NCBI GenBank assembly: GCA_016711875.1
Contig: JADJSD010000003.1
Location: 62,001-126,000 of the forward strand
Direction: 5' to 3'
Source: Betaproteobacteria bacterium
GTDB taxonomy: Bacteria; Pseudomonadota; Gammaproteobacteria; Burkholderiales; Usitatibacteraceae
Length of the DNA stretch: 64,000 nucleotides
Within the stretch, counting starts at the first letter, position 1; each line of letters starts with the position of its first letter. This document shows positions 55,466 to 63,781 of this stretch, in pieces. The notes beneath the pieces were generated by a model. It made no database searches. It was not told the DNA's origin and saw only the letters and a list, made by a program, of their open reading frames with translations. A program made the translations under genes and the position numbers.

Positions 55466-56227
55466 ATGGACGCGCGCGCCTCGGCGTTCACGGGGGAAGC
55501 CCCGGCCCGCATCGACGAGCTGATCGAAGCGCGGGCGCTTTCGGTCGTCTTCCAGCCTGTCGTCGACCTGGTGGCGGGATGCGCGGTGGGCTACGAGGCC
55601 CTCGTGCGCGGGCCGGCCGGCACGTGGCTCGAGTCCCCGACCGCGCTCTTCGCGGCGGCGCGCGAGACCGGGCGTTACGAGCGGCTCGCCATCGTGTGCA
55701 TCCAGGAGACGCTTCGGGCGTGGGCGGCGCACGGATCGCCGGGACTGCTCTTCCTCAACATGTCGCCGCGTCTCGTGCAGCGCGCCGGGTTCGAGCCGGG
55801 ACGCGCGCGGCGCTTCCTCGAATCGCTGGGGCTCAAGCCCGCCACCATGGTGATCGAGCTCACCGAGGACTACCCGGCGATCGAGATGCAGCACCTGCGC
55901 GACTCGCTTCGCCTGTACCGGTCGATGGGCTTTCGCGTCGCGCTCGACGACCTGGGCGAGGGCTTCTCGTCGCTGCGACTGTGGTCGGAACTGCGGCCGG
56001 AGTTCGTGAAGGCCGACAAGCACTTCGTGCGCGGCATCTCGAAGGATGCGGTGAAGCGCCAGTTCCTGCGCTCGATCCAGCACATCGCGCGGCGCGCCGG
56101 GTCGCAGGTGATCGCCGAGGGCATCGAGGGGGCACAGGACCTTCGGGCCGCGCGACGCCTGGGCATCGCCTACGCGCAGGGCTGGCACCTCGGGCGGCCG
56201 AACGCCGTTCCCGCTCCCGCGCCCTAG
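55466..56227 (+). CDS. EAL-domain c-di-GMP phosphodiesterase
   Basis: A 253-residue single-domain protein. All EAL motifs are present: YEALVRG near residue 42, NMSPRLV near 98, ELTEDYPAIEM near 131, LDDLGEGFSSL near 157, KADKHFVRGI near 177, VIAEGIE near 213 and QGWHLGRP near 238. It should hydrolyse c-di-GMP to pGpG. There is no sensor domain, so activity may be set by expression. Its stop overlaps the convergent methyltransferase gene by 4 bases. Confidence 0.88.
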   Translation: MDARASAFTGEAPARIDELIEARALSVVFQPVVDLVAGCAVGYEALVRGPAGTWLESPTALFAAARETGRYERLAIVCIQETLRAWAAHGSPGLLFLNMSPRLVQRAGFEPGRARRFLESLGLKPATMVIELTEDYPAIEMQHLRDSLRLYRSMGFRVALDDLGEGFSSLRLWSELRPEFVKADKHFVRGISKDAVKRQFLRSIQHIARRAGSQVIAEGIEGAQDLRAARRLGIAYAQGWHLGRPNAVPAPAP

Positions 56228-56829
56228 GCCCGGCGACGCCAGGCCTGCCAGCGTTCCCGGCCCGCGAAAACCGGGATCGAGTCGTCGACGTCGAGATCCT
56301 CGAAGCGCTCGAACGTGCCGGCAAGCAGGGCATCGAGTTCCGCCGCGCCGTGCAGCGCAAAGGGCGGCCCGCGTTCGCCTTCGCCGAAATAGAAGAACCC
56401 GGCGAGTTCCCCCCCGGGCGCAACCAGGTCGGCCATGCGGGCGGCCCAGTCCGGCCACCGGCGGCGCGGAAGGGCGCAGAGGAAGGCGCGCTCGTAGACG
56501 AGCGCATACGTCCCGGGGGCACCGGCGAAGAAATCCCCGCGGCGAAGGCACCGCTCGTGCGGGCCGAGCACGGGCCGCGCGGCCGCGATCGCCGCCTCGC
56601 TGAAATCGAGACCCTCGACCTGGAGTCCGCATTCGGCGAGGAAGCGCACGTCATGGCCCGAGCCGCATCCGGGAACGAGGACGCGACCGCCCGGCCGGCG
56701 ATGCGCCACGAGCTCGCGCAGGTGCCTGGGCACGCGGCCCGCTTCCCAGGGCGTGAAGCCCGCTCGCCAGCGCATGTCCCAGAACTCGGGCGCGTCGGCA
56801 TCGGCGCGGGGAAACGAGGGGTCGGCCAT
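56224..56829 (-). CDS. TPMT-like SAM-dependent methyltransferase
   Basis: A 201-residue methyltransferase. The start region FWDMRWRAGFTPWEAGRVPR near residue 16 and the SAM motif RVLVPGCGSGHDVRFLAECG near 49 match the thiopurine/halide methyltransferase group. LDFSEAAIAAAR near 74 binds the adenosine. Substrates in this group range from halides to thiols and tellurite; the one used here is unknown. The gene is monocistronic, divergent from the SBT-like fragment. Confidence 0.82.
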   Translation of the reverse strand: MADPSFPRADADAPEFWDMRWRAGFTPWEAGRVPRHLRELVAHRRPGGRVLVPGCGSGHDVRFLAECGLQVEGLDFSEAAIAAARPVLGPHERCLRRGDFFAGAPGTYALVYERAFLCALPRRRWPDWAARMADLVAPGGELAGFFYFGEGERGPPFALHGAAELDALLAGTFERFEDLDVDDSIPVFAGRERWQAWRRRA

Positions 56830-56891
56830 GCCCGGGATGGTATCGCCGAACGGTATACTTCGCCCACGCCCGAAGCCCCTTTCGCCGAGCC

Positions 56892-57083
56892 TTGCTGCCC
56901 GATCCCGTCGTCCTCTTCTTCCTGCTCGGCCTCTTCGCCCGTCTCGTGCGCTCGGACCTGCGCGTTCCCGAGGCGCTCCACATCATCGCCGAAGGGGCGC
57001 TCGAGAAATCGCCGGTCGAGGACCTGTCGGTCTCGATGTTCCTCTCCGACGTGGCGGTGCTGCGTCCCGAAAAGCTCACCTGA
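56892..57083 (+). pseudogene. Small ORF with SbtA-like N-terminus, probable gene remnant
   Basis: A 63-residue frame from TTG at 56892. The first 29 residues (LPDPVVLFFLLGLFARLVRS, then DLRVPEAL) look like the start and first helix of the sodium-dependent bicarbonate permease family (PF05982). The next 34 residues (HIIAEGALEKSPVEDLSVSM, then FLSDVAVLRPEKLT) do not match that family. Eight or more further helices are missing. It may be a deletion remnant or a small membrane protein in its own right. Its stop overlaps the start of the following lipoprotein gene (TGATG). Confidence 0.45.
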
Positions 57084-58534
57084 TGCGCCTCGCCGCGCCC
57101 GCCGTCGTCGCGCTGGCCGCGCTTCTCGCGGGCTGCGGGCCCGGCGAGCCGCCTGCATCCCGGCTCACGCTCGCCGATTGCCGCTTGACGGGGGTCGAGA
57201 CGCCCGCGCGGTGCGGCACCTACGAGGTCTTCGAGGACCGAGACGCCGGGCAGGGACGCAAGATCGGGATCCAGGTGGCCGTGCTCGCGGCGAAGCGCCG
57301 GTCCACCGAGCCCGATCCGATCGTGGTGCTCGCGGGCGGGCCGGGGCAGGGCGCGATCGCCCTCGCGCCGCAGGTCGCCCCGCTCTTCGCGCGGCTCGCC
57401 GAGACCCGCGACATCGTGCTCATCGACCAGCGAGGCACCGGCGGGTCGAACCCGCTCGCCTGCGAGGGCGAGGAAGGCGAGACGATGCAGTCGGTCTTCG
57501 AGGACGCGATGCCCGAGAAGCTCGTGCGCGACTGCCTCGAGCGCCTGGGGGGCGACCCCCGGCACTACGCGACGCCGACGGCGATGGCCGACCTCGACGA
57601 GGTGCTCGGCGCGCTCGGCTACGCGAAGGTGAACCTCTGGGGCGGCTCCTACGGGACGCGCGCCGCACTCGAGTTCCTGCGCCGCTTCCCGGGCCGGGTG
57701 CGCACGGTCACGCTCGACGGCGTGGCGCCGGCGGGTATGAAGCTGCCGCTTTCGTTCGTGGCCGACGGCGAGACGGCCTTCGAGAAGCTGCTGGGCGAGT
57801 GCGAGCGCGACGAACGCTGTGGCCGCGCCTATCCGCAGCTGCGCGCGCAGGTGAAGGCGCTGCGCGAACGCCTGGGCGCCCAGCCGGCGCGCGTGGAGAT
57901 CGCCGACCCCGTCACGGGCGAGGGCCTCGGCGTGAAGGTGACGCAGAACGTCCTGCTGTCGGGCATCTTCCGCCCGCTCTATTCGCCCGAGCTGTCCAGC
58001 CTGCTCCCCTACGCGATCGACCGCGCCGCCGTCGGCGACTTCAATGCGCTCCTCGCGCCGAATCTCGAGTTCTCCGGCGAACTGGCGGAGAACCTGTCCG
58101 TGGGAATGCACCTGTCGGTGGTCTGCTCGGAAGACGTGCCGCGCATCGGCGCGGCGGACCTCGCGAAGGCGACTCGCGCCTTCTTCGGCCGCGCCCTCGT
58201 CGACGATTTCCTGCGCGCCTGCGCGATCTGGCCCCGGGCGAGGCTGCCGGCGGATTACGCCGAGCCCGTGAAGTCGGACCTGCCGGTCCTGATCCTCTCC
58301 GGCGGCATCGATCCGGCCACGCCGCCGCGCCACGGCGATCTCGTCGCGGCCACGCTGCCCCGTTCCCGCCATTTCGTCGCACCGAACCTTTCGCACGGCG
58401 TGAGTTCCCACGGCTGCGCGCCTCGCCTCATCGAGAAGTTCGTGAAGGCCGGGTCGGCCGACGGGCTGGACGGGAGCTGCCTCGCGCGGCTTCCGCGCCC
58501 GCTCTTCCTGCTGCCGGCGGGCAGTCGCCCGTGA
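57083..58534 (+). CDS. Lipoprotein alpha/beta hydrolase (TAP-like peptidase family)
   Basis: A 483-residue hydrolase with a lipoprotein signal (VVALAALLAGC, Cys17). It has IVVLAGGPGQGAIALAPQVA near residue 75 (oxyanion hole), DIVLIDQRGTGGSNPLACEG near 112, nucleophile Ser in NLWGGSYGTRAALEFL near 190, the acid in LILSGGIDPATPPRHGD near 400 and His in PNLSHGVSSHGCAP near 433. A C-terminal TAP-like domain is visible. This family includes proline iminopeptidase-like and tripeptidyl aminopeptidases. It is the first sound gene of an operon with an ABC exporter and DinG. Confidence 0.85.
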   Translation: MRLAAPAVVALAALLAGCGPGEPPASRLTLADCRLTGVETPARCGTYEVFEDRDAGQGRKIGIQVAVLAAKRRSTEPDPIVVLAGGPGQGAIALAPQVAPLFARLAETRDIVLIDQRGTGGSNPLACEGEEGETMQSVFEDAMPEKLVRDCLERLGGDPRHYATPTAMADLDEVLGALGYAKVNLWGGSYGTRAALEFLRRFPGRVRTVTLDGVAPAGMKLPLSFVADGETAFEKLLGECERDERCGRAYPQLRAQVKALRERLGAQPARVEIADPVTGEGLGVKVTQNVLLSGIFRPLYSPELSSLLPYAIDRAAVGDFNALLAPNLEFSGELAENLSVGMHLSVVCSEDVPRIGAADLAKATRAFFGRALVDDFLRACAIWPRARLPADYAEPVKSDLPVLILSGGIDPATPPRHGDLVAATLPRSRHFVAPNLSHGVSSHGCAPRLIEKFVKAGSADGLDGSCLARLPRPLFLLPAGSRP

Positions 58535-59262
58535 TCCGCGTCGAATCCCTTGCCAAGCGATTCGGTGCCGTGCAGGCGGTCCGCGACGTCACGTTCGAGG
58601 CGGCCGATGGGCGCGTCACCGGGCTCCTGGGGCCCAACGGCGCGGGCAAGACAACCACCTTGCGCATGATCTCCACGCTCGTCGCGCCGGACGCGGGCCG
58701 GATCGAGATCGACGGCATCGACCCCGCGCGCGAACCCCTCGCCGCCCGGGAGCGCCTGGGGCTGCTGTCCGACGCGCGCGGCCTGTACGCGCGCCTCACC
58801 GCCCGCGAGAACATCGCGTACTACGGCGAGCTGCGCGGGCTCGGCCGCGACCGGATCGATGCCGCCATCGCCGCGATCGCGCCGCAGCTGGAACTCGGGC
58901 CGCTCCTCGATCGGCGCACCGACGGTTTCTCGCAGGGCGAGCGCATGAAGGTCGCGATCGCGCGTGCCCTCGTGCACGACCCGCGCAACGTGGTGCTGGA
59001 CGAGCCCACCAACGGCCTCGACGTGCGCTCGACCCGAAGCCTGCGCGAGGCCATCCGGCTGCTGCGCGAGAGCGGCAAGTGCGTCCTCTTCTCCAGCCAC
59101 GTCATGCAGGAAGTGGCGGCCCTGTGCGACGAGATCGTCATCGTGGCCGGCGGGACGGTCGTGGCGGCGGGAACGCCCGCCGCCATCCGGGCGCGCGCCG
59201 GCTGCGAGGATCTCGAGGAGGCCTTCGTGCGCCTGGCCGGCGAGCCGGGGGACGATCGATGA
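58531..59262 (+). CDS. ABC transporter ATPase (NatA-like)
   Basis: A 243-residue ATPase. Walker A GPNGAGKTT near 33, signature FSQGERMKVAIARALV near 131, Walker B NVVLDEPTNGLD near 150 and the switch His in LFSSHVMQEV. The GTG start at 58531 overlaps the preceding stop. The partner permease overlaps its end by 4 bases. The NatA/CcmA group pumps sodium or drugs outward. Confidence 0.88.
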   Translation: MIRVESLAKRFGAVQAVRDVTFEAADGRVTGLLGPNGAGKTTTLRMISTLVAPDAGRIEIDGIDPAREPLAARERLGLLSDARGLYARLTARENIAYYGELRGLGRDRIDAAIAAIAPQLELGPLLDRRTDGFSQGERMKVAIARALVHDPRNVVLDEPTNGLDVRSTRSLREAIRLLRESGKCVLFSSHVMQEVAALCDEIVIVAGGTVVAAGTPAAIRARAGCEDLEEAFVRLAGEPGDDR

Positions 59263-60434
59263 AGCCGCGCCTCGCCGTCGTGTTCCTCAAGGAGATCCGG
59301 GATGCGCTGCGCGACCGGCGCACGGCGCTCATGATCCTCGTGGCCTCGGTGCTCACCGGTCCCGTGACGCTCATCCTCGTGGCGAGCTTCGTGTCGGGCC
59401 TGGAGGAACGCGCGTCGACGCTTCGCGTGCGCATCGCCGGGGCCGAGAACGCGCCCGCGCTCGTCAACTTCCTGGAACGGGCGGACGTTGAGATCGAGAA
59501 GGCGCCCTCGGACTACCTCGCACGGGTGAAGGAAGGGGCGCTCGATGCCGTCATCGTCGTCCCGGAGGATTTCCACGAGCGCTGGCTCGCCCACGAGGAG
59601 GCTCGCGTGGAACTGGTCCACGACGACTCGCGAACCGAGTCCGGCCCGGCCACGCGGCAGGCCGAGCGCCTGCTCGCGGCCTTCAACCGGGAGACGGCGT
59701 ACCTGAGGCTCATGGCGCGGGGCGTGAGCCCCTCGCTCAACGAATCGACGAAGGTGGAGCGCGTGAACACCGCCACGCCGCGCCAGCGAGGCGCGGTCCT
59801 GCTGTTCCTCATCCCGATGTTCGGGATCCTCGCGCCGCTGCTGGGCGGGATGACCGTCGCCATCGACTCGACGGCGGGCGAGCGCGAGCGCGGCTCCCTC
59901 GAACCGCTCCTCGCCAACCCGGTACCCGCCCGGGTCTTCGCCATCGGCAAGTGGCTCGCGTCCTGGGCGAGCGCCACGGCCGTCGTCACGCTCACGATGG
60001 CCGGTTTCCTGGCGGCGGCGCGTCTTTACGCGGAGAAAAGGCTCCCTTCGCTGCTCAATTTCGGCGTGCCCGAACTCGCGGCCTTCCTCGCCGTGATCGT
60101 TCCGCTCGCCGCCTTCACGAGCGCGCTGCAGCTGCTCATCTCCACCTACGGGCGCAGCTACCGCGAGGCGCAGACCTACGTGAGCTATCTCGCCACCGTG
60201 GCCTCGTTCGTTCCGCTGGTGGTGATGTTCAGCGGCGCCAAGGAACAGGGCTGGCAGCTCGCGGTGCCGGTGCTCGGCCAGCTGATGGTGCTCCAGCGCG
60301 TGCTGCGTGGCGACGGGCTCTCGAGCGCCGATGCGCTCGTGCCCGCGGCCGTGGCCCTCGTCCTCGCGGGGCTCGCGGTCGCGGCGGTCGCCCGCCTGCT
60401 TCGCGACGAGCGCATCGTGTTCGGGCGCGCATGA
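59259..60434 (+). CDS. ABC-2 type permease (NatB-like)
   Basis: A 391-residue exporter permease. One membrane segment near residue 25 is followed by a 150-residue extracytoplasmic domain. About five to six helices then follow from residue 180 on (VLLFLIPMFGILAPLLGGMT onward). The segment STAGERERGSLEPLLANPVP near 209 is the ABC-2/NatB hallmark. It is translationally coupled on both sides. Sodium efflux is the best-known function of this family, but the cargo is open. Confidence 0.86.
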   Translation: MKPRLAVVFLKEIRDALRDRRTALMILVASVLTGPVTLILVASFVSGLEERASTLRVRIAGAENAPALVNFLERADVEIEKAPSDYLARVKEGALDAVIVVPEDFHERWLAHEEARVELVHDDSRTESGPATRQAERLLAAFNRETAYLRLMARGVSPSLNESTKVERVNTATPRQRGAVLLFLIPMFGILAPLLGGMTVAIDSTAGERERGSLEPLLANPVPARVFAIGKWLASWASATAVVTLTMAGFLAAARLYAEKRLPSLLNFGVPELAAFLAVIVPLAAFTSALQLLISTYGRSYREAQTYVSYLATVASFVPLVVMFSGAKEQGWQLAVPVLGQLMVLQRVLRGDGLSSADALVPAAVALVLAGLAVAAVARLLRDERIVFGRA

Positions 60435-62368
60435 GCGTCGATCTCGCGCGCCATTTCGGCGAGGGCGGCACCTTCACGCGGGCGATCGAGGGCTACCGTG
60501 TCCGCCCGCAGCAGCTCGCCTTCGCCGAGGCGGTCCGGGAGGCCGTCCAGGGCTCGGGCGTGCTCATCGCCGAGGCGGGAACGGGAACGGGCAAGACCTT
60601 CGCCTACCTCGTTCCGGCGCTCATCGCGGGCGGGCGGGTCATCGTCTCCACGGGCACGAAGACCCTGCAGGACCAGCTCTTCCACCGCGACATCCCCACC
60701 GTGCTGGGCGCCCTGGACCTCCCGGTGAAGATCGCGCTCCTCAAGGGGCGCGCCAATTACGTGTGCCTGCACCACCTCGAGGAGGCGCTCGAGAGCGGCA
60801 CCTTCGGCTCGCGGGACGAGTCGAAGCACATCCACGCGATCCGCGCCTTCTCGATGCGCACGGAAACGGGCGATCGCGCCGACTGCGTGGGCGTTCCCGA
60901 GACCTCCGGCGCATGGGCGAGGGCGTCCTCGACGCGCGAGAACTGCCTGGGCTCCAAGTGCCGCCACTACGACGACTGCTTCGTCATGAAGGCGCGCAAG
61001 ACGGCCAACGACGCCGATCTGGTCGTCGTGAACCACCACCTTTTCTTCGCCGACCTCGTGCTGCGCGACGAAGGCGTCACCGACCTGCTGCCCAGCGCCA
61101 ACACGCTGGTGTTCGACGAGGCCCACCACCTCCCGGACCTCGCGCGGCTCTTCTTCGGCGAGGCGGTGTCGACGGCGCAGGTGATCGAACTCGCCCGCGA
61201 CGCGCGCACCGCGCAGCTCGTCCACGCCAAGGAGTCGCCGGAGATCGGCGAGGCATCCCTCGCCGCGGACCGGGCCGCCCGGGACGTTCGCATCGCGCTC
61301 GGCCCGGGCACCGGGCGGCTTTCGTCGGCGCAGTTCTCGCGCAACGATTCGTTCGCGAAGGCCCTCGTTGCACTGGACGAGCGGCTCGCCGCGCTGGAGG
61401 CCGTCCTCGCCGGGCAGGCGGAGCGCGCGGAGGAACTCAAGCAGGTGAAGGAGCGCTCCGGCATCCTTCGCAGCCAGCTCGCGGCGTGGAACACGGGCGA
61501 CGCGGAGGGCGCGGTCCGGTGGGTGGAGACCTATTCGCAGTCGGCCGTGCTCAACCGAACGCCGCTCGACGTGGGGCCCTTGTTCGCCCGGCAGGTGGCG
61601 AGCGGCGGCCGGGCGTGGATCTTCACCTCGGCGACGTTGTCCGTCGCGGGCGACTTCCGCCATTACCAGGAGGAGCTGGGCCTCGCCGACGCGAGGGCCC
61701 TGTCCTGGGAGAGTCCCTTCGACTTCGCCAGCCAGGCGCTTCTCGTCGTGCCCGAAGGGATGCCCGAACCCAACACCGAGGGCTACACGGAAGCGGTGAT
61801 CGACGCGGCCTACCCGGTCATCGAGGCCTCGAAGGGCCGCGCCTTCCTGCTCTTCACCAGCCTGCGGGCCATGGACGCGGGCTTCGAGCGCCTGGTGACG
61901 CGCCTGCGGGAAGAGGGCCACGACTGGCCGGTCTTCCTGCAGGGCACGGCGGGAAAGAACGAATTGCTCGAGCGCTTCCGTACCCAGCCGAACGCGATCC
62001 TCGTGGCGAGCCAGTCGTTCTGGGAAGGCGTGGACGTGAAGGGCGAGGCGCTTTCGGTCGTCGTCATCGACAAGCTGCCCTTCAGCCCGCCGGACGATCC
62101 GGTGCTCGCCGCGCGCATCGAGCGCATCAACGCGTCGGGCGGCAATGCCTTCATGGAATACCAGGTGCCCCGCGCGGTGATCTCGCTCAAGCAGGGCGTG
62201 GGCCGGCTCATCCGCGACGAGACGGACCGGGGTGTCCTGATGATCTGCGACCCGCGCCTGGTGTCGAAGCCCTATGGCAAGCGCATCTGGCGGGCGCTGC
62301 CGCCCTTCCGGCGCACCCGCAGCGTGAAGGAGGCCGCCGCCTTCTTCGAGGCGCCCGTTCAGTCGTAG
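60431..62368 (+). CDS. ATP-dependent DNA helicase of the DinG/YoaA (XPD-like) family
   Basis: A 645-residue superfamily 2 helicase. Walker A is GTGTGKT at 50-56 and the DEAH box is in VFDEAHHLPDL near 227. Four Cys for a 4Fe-4S cluster are visible (DCVG, NCLGSKC, DDC, about residues 154-181). Motif VI is QGVGRLIRDETDRG near 588. YoaA-type members help repair or restart damaged forks. The start overlaps the permease stop by 4 bases, an unusual operon partner. It ends in a 10-base convergent overlap with the next gene. Confidence 0.9.
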   Translation: MSVDLARHFGEGGTFTRAIEGYRVRPQQLAFAEAVREAVQGSGVLIAEAGTGTGKTFAYLVPALIAGGRVIVSTGTKTLQDQLFHRDIPTVLGALDLPVKIALLKGRANYVCLHHLEEALESGTFGSRDESKHIHAIRAFSMRTETGDRADCVGVPETSGAWARASSTRENCLGSKCRHYDDCFVMKARKTANDADLVVVNHHLFFADLVLRDEGVTDLLPSANTLVFDEAHHLPDLARLFFGEAVSTAQVIELARDARTAQLVHAKESPEIGEASLAADRAARDVRIALGPGTGRLSSAQFSRNDSFAKALVALDERLAALEAVLAGQAERAEELKQVKERSGILRSQLAAWNTGDAEGAVRWVETYSQSAVLNRTPLDVGPLFARQVASGGRAWIFTSATLSVAGDFRHYQEELGLADARALSWESPFDFASQALLVVPEGMPEPNTEGYTEAVIDAAYPVIEASKGRAFLLFTSLRAMDAGFERLVTRLREEGHDWPVFLQGTAGKNELLERFRTQPNAILVASQSFWEGVDVKGEALSVVVIDKLPFSPPDDPVLAARIERINASGGNAFMEYQVPRAVISLKQGVGRLIRDETDRGVLMICDPRLVSKPYGKRIWRALPPFRRTRSVKEAAAFFEAPVQS

Positions 62369-62853
62369 GCCGGGCGGGTCATCCGCCAGCCGGAGGCGCA
62401 GCTCGAGACCGCCGGAAACCACGCGCGGGACGCTTCGCAATAGTTGAGGTGCAGCGGCCGCTGGGTAGGGGGCCCATCGGCCGGGCCCGGGGCCGCGCCG
62501 AAGGCCCCCGAGGGCGCGACTTGCGTCGTGGGCGCCGGCGGCTCGGCCTGCGCCTGCCTTTCGATCCAGCAATCGGTGTTCGGCTCGCACGTCGCGTACG
62601 GGACCGGGGCGTACGGGACGCCGTAACCGTAGCGCGGGGCGCCCCAGTACCACGGGTCGTAGAAGCCCAGCGTCAAGGGAACGCCGACGGCGAGACCCCA
62701 GCCCCAACCCCAATGGCCGCCGTGGTGACCGTGGCCGCCGCCATGGCGGTAACCGCCGCCGCCGCGGGACGGTGCGGCCTCGGCGGCGGGCAGGGCGAGT
62801 ACGAGCGCGATTGCCGCGAGGGCGGCGAGAAGCACGGGGCGCGTGCGGGTCAT
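62359..62853 (-). CDS. Secreted Gly/His-rich protein, unknown function
   Basis: A 164-residue protein. The signal peptide (MTRTRPVLLAALAAIALVLA, cleavage near AEAAPS) is followed by a Gly/His/Trp-rich stretch (GGGGYRHGGGHGHHGGHWGW). A short hydrophobic segment and a Pro/Ala-rich tail with four Cys (CEPNTDC, YCEAS, SSCASGW) follow. The His cluster could bind metal; this is inference. GGAG 6 bases before the ATG at 62853 decides the start. Similar small exported proteins are common and uncharacterised in betaproteobacteria. Confidence 0.68.
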   Translation of the reverse strand: MTRTRPVLLAALAAIALVLALPAAEAAPSRGGGGYRHGGGHGHHGGHWGWGWGLAVGVPLTLGFYDPWYWGAPRYGYGVPYAPVPYATCEPNTDCWIERQAQAEPPAPTTQVAPSGAFGAAPGPADGPPTQRPLHLNYCEASRAWFPAVSSCASGWRMTRPAYD

Positions 62854-62989
62854 TGGCATCTCCGGCGGGCGCGAAGCGAACGCTTCACCATACCATCCAA
62901 CGGGCACGGCCAACGCCCGGTTGACGCTGCGGGGGAGGCGGACACGCGTGTAAGCTCTCGGTCATCCCCCTTCATTTCCCGGAACTCCG

Positions 62990-63583
62990 ATGCCGCTGCC
63001 GAAGACCGCCGCCCTGATCCTCTCCCTGCTGCTGCCGCTGCCCGTCGTCGCCACCGTGCCCATGCCCAAGGTCGTGGAGACCAAGTGCGCCCTCTGTCAC
63101 GGAAAGCTCGGGGAGTCCGGCAGCGACGAACTGGCGGTGCTCGCCGGCCAGAACGAGAAGTACCTCGCGAAGCAGCTCAAGGACTTCATCTCGGGCAGGC
63201 GCAAGAGCCCGACGATGGCGCGCATGGTCCGGGGGCTGGGCGATGCCGATGTCGAGTCGCTGTCGCGCTACTACGCCGCCCAGAAACCGCCGGCGCACAA
63301 GATCACGGACGCCGACCTGCACGCCGCCGGCCGGTTCCTTTTCCAGAAGGGCTCGCTTGCGCCCGGCGCGCCGTCCTGCCAGATCTGCCACGGCGAGAAG
63401 GCGCTGGGCACCGACTTCGCCCCGCGCCTGGCCGGGCAGCACGCGCCCTATCTCGAGCGGCAGCTGCGCGAGTTCTCGCAGCGCGAGCGCACGAACGACA
63501 ACGAGATCATGCACACCGTGGCCTCGAAGCTTTCGCCGTTCGACGTCAAGGCTCTGGCCGAGTACCTCGCGACCCTCGAGTAG
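62990..63583 (+). CDS. Periplasmic dihaem cytochrome c (c4-like)
   Basis: A 197-residue exported cytochrome. The signal peptide ends near PVVATV. Two CXXCH haem sites, CALCH near residue 34 and CQICH near 131, lie in two similar domains. Axial Met candidates lie in SPTMARMV near 74 and NEIMHTVA near 168. Two-domain c4 proteins carry electrons to terminal oxidases. Confidence 0.88.
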   Translation: MPLPKTAALILSLLLPLPVVATVPMPKVVETKCALCHGKLGESGSDELAVLAGQNEKYLAKQLKDFISGRRKSPTMARMVRGLGDADVESLSRYYAAQKPPAHKITDADLHAAGRFLFQKGSLAPGAPSCQICHGEKALGTDFAPRLAGQHAPYLERQLREFSQRERTNDNEIMHTVASKLSPFDVKALAEYLATLE

Positions 63584-63588
63584 CCGTC

Positions 63589-63735
63589 CTACCGGTCTTT
63601 CTTGCCGGAATCCGCCTTCTTGTCCGGCTTCTCGCCGGGCTTGGGCTGGTCGCCGAGGACGGTTTTCAGGGGACACACGGAAAAGGCCGGGCACTTGGCG
63701 CAGCCGGCGACGAGGGCGATGGGGCAGACGGTCAT
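63589..63735 (-). CDS. Small Cys-rich protein, unknown function
   Basis: A 48-residue frame with a strong ribosome site (GGAGG 4 bases before the ATG). It opens MTVCPIALVAGCAKCPAFSV, then CPLK. Cys4, Cys12, Cys15 and Cys21 lie in a compact N-terminal half, followed by a Lys/Asp/Pro-rich tail. The spacing would suit an iron-sulfur cluster or zinc. No family is recognised with confidence. It converges with the cytochrome gene. Confidence 0.6.
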   Translation of the reverse strand: MTVCPIALVAGCAKCPAFSVCPLKTVLGDQPKPGEKPDKKADSGKKDR

Positions 63736-63781
63736 GGAACCTCCGGAAGGAAGTTCCGACTTTACACCCGGCCGGTGAGCC

